NCBI GenBank assembly: GCA_903912795.1
Contig: CAIWIS010000813.1
Coordinates: 1-10,708 of the forward strand
Direction of reading: 5' to 3'
Source: an uncultured Bacteroidales bacterium
GTDB taxonomy: Bacteria; Bacteroidota; Bacteroidia; Bacteroidales; Paludibacteraceae
Length of the DNA stretch: 10,708 nucleotides
The notes beneath the pieces were generated by a model. That model did not search any database and was not told where the DNA came from. It saw only the letters and a program-made list of their open reading frames with translations. A program made the translations under genes and the position numbers. Below are positions 5,986 to 10,708 of this stretch, in pieces; position 1 is the first letter of the stretch; every line of letters starts with the position of its first letter.

Positions 5986-8724
5986 TTATTTATGTTTGAT
6001 TTCAAAATTATACTTTCCTGATACGACGAATATACGCAAATGATCAGCTTGCTTCGAAAGTATCTTAATATCCTTATTTTCACTTATTTTATTGCCCGAT
6101 TCATATACGATTTGATTAGTTGAAACCGGCAAAATAACATCTGCTTTCGTGTTAACCGGAATTTCAACCTCTATCTGCAAAAATGAATTCTCTTTGTGAG
6201 TCCATGATACAATCACTTTCCCATAAGGAGAATTGAATTTTGTATTTTGCTCTTTAATTACATCAGTTAATTGAGGAGCTATAAGTAAGTGCTTAAAAGC
6301 CACCGATTTTTCAACCTGAAGGATACCTGCCACCCCTGTATAAAACCAGCCTCCACCGGAAGTAAAACAGGAATGAATATTTGACCAATAACCATTCCAC
6401 TGTTCCCAACAGGTGTTTGCTCCCTGCGAAATCATATATCCCCAGCCGGGATGTGTTTTTTGCTTCATCATTAAATAAATGAGATCGGAACGCCCTATTT
6501 TAGTAAGATATTGCAGCATAAAATATGTCCCCAGCATACCCGTATTGAGATGTCCATTGTTGGTGAATTTTATATCATTCTCCAGATTTGTAAAAACCCT
6601 GTTTCTTTCCTCCTTTGCCGGAACATTCATTAGCAAAGGAAATGAAAGATAAGATTGCTCTCCGTTGGCATAAATTCCCTTTTCTTTATCAAAATAAATT
6701 TCGTGAATTTTATTTTGTAGTGTTTCGGATTGCTTTTTATACCTATGGCTATCAATAGGTTTTTGAAGTACTTCGGCACATTCGGCCAGGATATTATATA
6801 AGTATATCTTGTAACAATTGTTAAAAACTTCCTTTTCGGTTTTTCCCACTTTGTTTTCCGAATCCATTCCCTTGCCGGGTGGTACCCAATCGCCAATAAA
6901 TCCCCATTTTTCATTGCCATAATGCATTAGAACTCCATCTTTGCTTTTCGTCTCCAAAAAATCTACATAACGTACCATTGAATTATAAGAGGAACTCAAA
7001 AATGTTGTATCGCCATAATATTTAAAAATTTTCCACGGCAAAACAACTCCTGTCCCTCCCCAGCCCGGTCCGCCACCGGCGCCATATGGAGAAGGAGCGG
7101 TATTGGGAATTTCACCGTCAGCTTTTTGTGCAGAAATCCAATTGAGAGCCCATTTTTTATAATAATTACCGAGGTCGAAATTATAGATGCCCGTTTCTAC
7201 TGCCACCTGACCATCGCCATAACCCAGACGTTCGCGATGCGGACAATCCACATAATACCCCCCAATATCCAAACAACGAAAGGTGAACCGGTTTAACTCA
7301 TTAATAGCATTCAAATCTTTGTCAGAACTTGAAAAGCTACCAGTTTCGGCAAGATCTGATTCTATCATATATCCTGAAATATCACTAACTTGAGGTCTGT
7401 ATTTCAATCCTTGGATTATTGCATAACGGAAAGCATGGAAGTTAAATTTTGGGCAGAATATTCCACTGTCTGAACTTGAACATATATAAGCGTCCCTTTG
7501 ATCTATATATTTATTTCCAAAATCCCATTTATATTTTGATTTTCTTTCCGGTATTTTATTGCAAAAATCTGAGTAAATGAAATCTATCGTATCGCCCGGA
7601 TTTTGATTTTTGATTTTCATCTTCATCCAACCGGTAAAATTTTTACCAAAATCAATCAGCCAGACATCTTTATCAATTTGTGAAATATTCTTTACCGAAA
7701 TAGTGTCAGAAATAATATTCGGTCTGCAAATTTGAGATTTTGTAATGGCTTGTGGTTTTGGAATACGGATTGCCATCTTTTTAATTTTCTTAATCTTCTC
7801 AATTTCCCAATCTCTCATCGAACTTCTACTGTCAATCAATTCGCCACCCATTTTATTCCAGCGCCAACTGCCAATTTGACTGATATTACTGTTAAATGTC
7901 ATCCAGGTAGTGTCGGACACTATTACTGTAGAACATTGATTTGAAGATAAATGCGCCTGAAGCCGAAAAACAGGTGATTTATGAATAACCCCAGGCAATT
8001 CGAATGAATACCAGCCTCGTCCGGTCCACAAACCTATCACGTTTTCACCAATCTTCAGATAATCCTTAATATTATAGGTGAGGTAGTAGTTTTCAAACCG
8101 GAAATCACTGACAGCCGGCGAAAGAACATCATTTCCCACTTTCTTTCCGTTTATGTAAAGTTCAAAATATCCCTGGCAATTCACAAAAACATTCGCTAAA
8201 TCGGGAATTTTATCCAGACTGAAATCCTTTATAAAAACCGGAGAATAAACAGAATCGGGAGAACTAATCCATTCTGCTTTCCAATCATCTTCACGCAATA
8301 AACCTGTCGAAAAATGATGATCCTCCGACCAGGAACTTATTTTCTTAACGTTGTCCCAAATCCGAACCTTCCATTTATATGAGTTAAATGGCTTTAAAGG
8401 TTTTCCCGCATATTTTCCCAGAATATTATTGTCTGAAATAACCTTTCCACTGTTCCAACAAGTATCTGTTGTATTTTCAGACCATACAATAATTTGATAT
8501 GCTTCCTGGTACCTTTTCCTGCTTTCAGATTTTAATTTCCACGAAAAATCCGGTTTCTCGGTGTCAATACCAATGGGATTAGTTTGATGGTTTAATAATG
8601 TTTCATAAATCGCAACATTTGAATAACCCTGCGAATGACAAGAAACGATATTGGCAGTTGCTAAAATAAATCCTGCGATTAATATTTTTAAGGACGTAAT
8701 GATCGTTTTTATTAAGTTATGCAT
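5986..8724 (-). CDS. GH78 alpha-L-rhamnosidase, exported
   Basis: A 912-residue exo-enzyme releasing terminal alpha-L-rhamnose. The N-terminus (MHNLIKTIITSLKILIAGFILATANIVSC in outline) is a signal peptide; C29 after NIVS could be a weak lipobox, otherwise signal peptidase I cuts nearby. The domains follow the GH78 order: a fibronectin-like domain from about 35 to 145 (LLNHQTNPIGID, PDFSWKL), beta-sandwich domains with WTGRGWYSFELPG (233-245), a linking sandwich to about 455, an (alpha/alpha)6 barrel from about 465 to 800, and a C-terminal sandwich. The catalytic loop is DCPHRERLGYGDGQ (493-506), with E498 the likely general acid. TCWEQW (771-776) carries E774, the likely general base, followed by H784 and WFYTGVAGI. 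The loop is two residues shorter than the commoner DCPQRDERLGWTGD form. The gene lies 26 bases after the GH2 stop, so the two are probably cotranscribed. It appears more AT-rich than its neighbours. Rhamnose fits ulvan; pectic or plant glycoside substrates are alternatives. Confidence 0.93.
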   Translation of the reverse strand: MHNLIKTIITSLKILIAGFILATANIVSCHSQGYSNVAIYETLLNHQTNPIGIDTEKPDFSWKLKSESRKRYQEAYQIIVWSENTTDTCWNSGKVISDNNILGKYAGKPLKPFNSYKWKVRIWDNVKKISSWSEDHHFSTGLLREDDWKAEWISSPDSVYSPVFIKDFSLDKIPDLANVFVNCQGYFELYINGKKVGNDVLSPAVSDFRFENYYLTYNIKDYLKIGENVIGLWTGRGWYSFELPGVIHKSPVFRLQAHLSSNQCSTVIVSDTTWMTFNSNISQIGSWRWNKMGGELIDSRSSMRDWEIEKIKKIKKMAIRIPKPQAITKSQICRPNIISDTISVKNISQIDKDVWLIDFGKNFTGWMKMKIKNQNPGDTIDFIYSDFCNKIPERKSKYKWDFGNKYIDQRDAYICSSSDSGIFCPKFNFHAFRYAIIQGLKYRPQVSDISGYMIESDLAETGSFSSSDKDLNAINELNRFTFRCLDIGGYYVDCPHRERLGYGDGQVAVETGIYNFDLGNYYKKWALNWISAQKADGEIPNTAPSPYGAGGGPGWGGTGVVLPWKIFKYYGDTTFLSSSYNSMVRYVDFLETKSKDGVLMHYGNEKWGFIGDWVPPGKGMDSENKVGKTEKEVFNNCYKIYLYNILAECAEVLQKPIDSHRYKKQSETLQNKIHEIYFDKEKGIYANGEQSYLSFPLLMNVPAKEERNRVFTNLENDIKFTNNGHLNTGMLGTYFMLQYLTKIGRSDLIYLMMKQKTHPGWGYMISQGANTCWEQWNGYWSNIHSCFTSGGGWFYTGVAGILQVEKSVAFKHLLIAPQLTDVIKEQNTKFNSPYGKVIVSWTHKENSFLQIEVEIPVNTKADVILPVSTNQIVYESGNKISENKDIKILSKQADHLRIFVVSGKYNFEIKHK

Positions 8725-8750
8725 AACAATTCATGTAAAATTGAGTATAT

Positions 8751-10708
8751 TTATTTTACAACTTCAAATTGAGTTCTAGCTTTTGGGCTTTTTATTGACA
8801 CAATACTGTTTCTTCCGATTAAATTGACTTTTATTCGCGCCCGTCCATTTTGAGCTTGTACTTTCCTTGATCCACTGCTTGTTCCAAGATTTTCGACCAA
8901 CTTATCATCACCCGTAATGTTAAATTCAATGTAATCACGGGCATCGAGACATTTTATACCTTTTTCATCACACAATTGGGCCTCGACCCAAAGCTCATTT
9001 TCCGATATCTTTGTGGTCTTGCAATTTAATAGTTTTACATCACCCCATTTCTCTGTTTGAAATTCAAATTTAATTTCATCTACCAATACACTGTCTTTTT
9101 TCGATATGGTTTTAACGGTTGAGATTGCCCTCAGCGTATTCATGCCCTTTTGGGGTGAAGCACTCCATCGCAGACCGGCTGCAGGGAAATTGTCACTTTT
9201 TCGCTGTTTTGCACCTAAGCTGATTCCGTTTAAAATCAATTCAACTTTCTGACAGTTGGAGTAAACCTTGAACTCTTTCTTTTCGTTTTCGTTGCCCCAA
9301 CGCACCGGCCATGAATGTCCGAAGATATGCAACATAGGCTTTTCTGCCCAATAGGATTGAAAAACATAATAGCCTTCTTTAGGGTTTAAATCGCGCTCCA
9401 CAACTCCTTTTTGATTAACGTACGGAATAGGGTTCTCTGGTCGAAGAGGTGTGGAGAAATCTTTAAATGTCCAGGCGGCTGTGCCAGTAAGCCAAGGCAT
9501 TTTCTCTTGCTCTTTCAGGTGCCAATCTATCAAATCGACAATGTAGGATTCACTCCAATCGCCATCTTTCGAAACACGTGGTGCACCACCTTTTAATGTT
9601 GCATCGCCTGCTCTTTCATCTGCCGCTTTGCTCGAATTTACTTTGTCGATTCCATCTGTTGGTTGTTCGGAGTATCGTCCTGCATGACTGTCGCCACCCC
9701 ATTCTACATGTAAAAATCGATCCACTTTTTTCATTTCGGCTTCCGTAACATTCATGTAGTCAGCATAAACGCCTCTGTACCAACCTGCCCATATAGACGG
9801 TGAATATACATCAATGATATCGCTGCAAAAATCGCAACGGCGAATGGAGGTTACACGCGTAGAGTCAAGTTTATGGGACAAATCATTTAATTCTTTCATG
9901 AAATTCCTGATTTTATCTTTATCGAATTCGACAAAATCACCCGGCCAATCATTTTCATTTCCCATTCCCCAAAGTATGATTGAAGTATGGTTGCGATGCT
10001 GAGTAATCATGTTTTCGAGCATTCGTTTTGCTTGTACCTGATACACATCACCACCCAAACCACCTCTGCACCACGGAATTTCTTCCCATACAATGATTCC
10101 TAACTCATCACACAATTTTAGTACTAGCTCGGATTGCTGATAATGCCCAAGGCGGATAAAATTCACGCCCATGTCTTTAATCATTCTCATTTCCTGAATT
10201 GTTTGGTCGTCTGTCATAGCAGCACCCACTCCTGCCTGATCTTCGTGGCGGTGTGTCCCTTTCAGCAATAATCGTTGACCATTGAGTAAAAACGGTCCCT
10301 GCTTTACAAAATCGAAATATCGGAAGCCCACCTTTTCAGTGGTATTTTCTTCTCCTGCTTCGCTCTTTAATGTTACCGAACAAGTGTATAATGTTGGATT
10401 TGATGGTGACCACAATACTGGTTTCTTAATTTCAAACGAAATCTTTGAAGAATTTGAAGTTTTTACATTTACTATCTCTTTTTTCTCAGCCAGTAATTTC
10501 CCCTGTGGTGACCTTAGGCTTACCTGTAGTTCGGCGGTTTCAATATTTGTATGATTTGTAAAAGGGGTAGTTATTGTTACTTTTGCATTTCCCGTTTTGG
10601 GGTTTACAATGCTTTCAATAGCCGGTTTTACGAATGAAACAGAGGATGTGTAGACCAAATTCAAATGACGATAAATGCCGCCATAAATATTGAAATCGGA
10701 CATTGACG
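8751..10708 (-). CDS. GH2 family glycoside hydrolase, partial (N-terminus beyond right edge)
   Basis: The visible 652 codons run off the window. The first visible Met lies inside the N-terminal sugar-binding domain (SDFNIYGGIYRHLNLV is typical GH2 mid-domain sequence), so it is not the start, and about 150-250 residues including any signal peptide are missing. Counting from that Met, residues 25-128 are the immunoglobulin-like domain. Residues 130-450 are the TIM barrel, with LLLKGTHRHED and NFIRLGHYQQ, acid/base E250 in WGMGNEND and probable nucleophile E334 in HVEWGG. Residues about 455-550 form a C-terminal Ig-like domain of the DUF4982 sort (VELILNGISLG), and 555-650 form a second one. 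GH2 enzymes retain configuration and remove beta-galactose, beta-glucuronate, beta-mannose or beta-xylose; specificity cannot be read here. In ulvan loci, GH2 enzymes act on xylose or glucuronate. The stop lies 26 bases before the GH78 start, which implies one transcript. Confidence 0.92.
   Translation of the reverse strand, partial: SMSDFNIYGGIYRHLNLVYTSSVSFVKPAIESIVNPKTGNAKVTITTPFTNHTNIETAELQVSLRSPQGKLLAEKKEIVNVKTSNSSKISFEIKKPVLWSPSNPTLYTCSVTLKSEAGEENTTEKVGFRYFDFVKQGPFLLNGQRLLLKGTHRHEDQAGVGAAMTDDQTIQEMRMIKDMGVNFIRLGHYQQSELVLKLCDELGIIVWEEIPWCRGGLGGDVYQVQAKRMLENMITQHRNHTSIILWGMGNENDWPGDFVEFDKDKIRNFMKELNDLSHKLDSTRVTSIRRCDFCSDIIDVYSPSIWAGWYRGVYADYMNVTEAEMKKVDRFLHVEWGGDSHAGRYSEQPTDGIDKVNSSKAADERAGDATLKGGAPRVSKDGDWSESYIVDLIDWHLKEQEKMPWLTGTAAWTFKDFSTPLRPENPIPYVNQKGVVERDLNPKEGYYVFQSYWAEKPMLHIFGHSWPVRWGNENEKKEFKVYSNCQKVELILNGISLGAKQRKSDNFPAAGLRWSASPQKGMNTLRAISTVKTISKKDSVLVDEIKFEFQTEKWGDVKLLNCKTTKISENELWVEAQLCDEKGIKCLDARDYIEFNITGDDKLVENLGTSSGSRKVQAQNGRARIKVNLIGRNSIVSIKSPKARTQFEVVK

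Noticed and set aside
6630..6920. 96-codon - strand frame within GH78
   Set aside because: It is a different frame of the GH78 catalytic region, where the main frame carries the family motifs without interruption. There is no sign of a frameshift.
1..10708. CRISPR array, tRNA, rRNA, transposase or defence genes
   Set aside because: I saw no regularly spaced repeats, no tRNA-like cloverleaf, no rRNA sequence and no transposase or defence motifs. All long frames are accounted for by carbohydrate enzymes and the one unassigned protein.

Overview
The window looks like part of a polysaccharide utilisation locus from a member of the Bacteroidota, probably marine. Three observations support this: a protein with a C-terminal tail resembling the type IX secretion (T9SS) sorting domain, a promoter of the Bacteroidota form (TTTG, 19-base spacer, TAnnTTTG), and an unbroken run of exported carbohydrate-active enzymes on an AT-rich background. 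The genus cannot be read from the sequence.

Layout: bases 1-1565 (+ strand) encode a roughly 500-residue secreted protein of a family I do not find assigned to a function. Its fold looks glycosidase-like, it ends in a probable T9SS tail, and its 5' end is unclear. Bases 1566-1825 lie between convergent genes and hold a terminator hairpin and a larger inverted-repeat structure. From 1826 to the right edge everything is on the - strand. In transcription order these genes are a GH2 glycosidase (N-terminus beyond the window), a GH78 alpha-L-rhamnosidase, a BNR-type seven-bladed beta-propeller lyase resembling ulvan lyase family PL25, and a heparinase II/III-like lyase or dehydratase. The last gene has its own recognisable promoter.

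Working together: rhamnosidase, propeller lyase, heparinase-like enzyme and GH2 is the combination expected for ulvan, the sulfated rhamnose/uronic acid/xylose polysaccharide of green algae. In this reading the propeller lyase cuts the Rha3S-uronic acid backbone, the heparinase-like enzyme cuts or dehydrates the same chain or its oligomers, GH78 releases rhamnose and GH2 releases a beta-linked sugar (glucuronate, xylose or galactose). The window contains no SusC/SusD pair, no sulfatase and no GH105/GH88 unsaturated uronyl hydrolase, so those must lie outside it if the ulvan reading is right. The substrate is an inference from family content. The least understood gene is the 517-residue protein at the left end.
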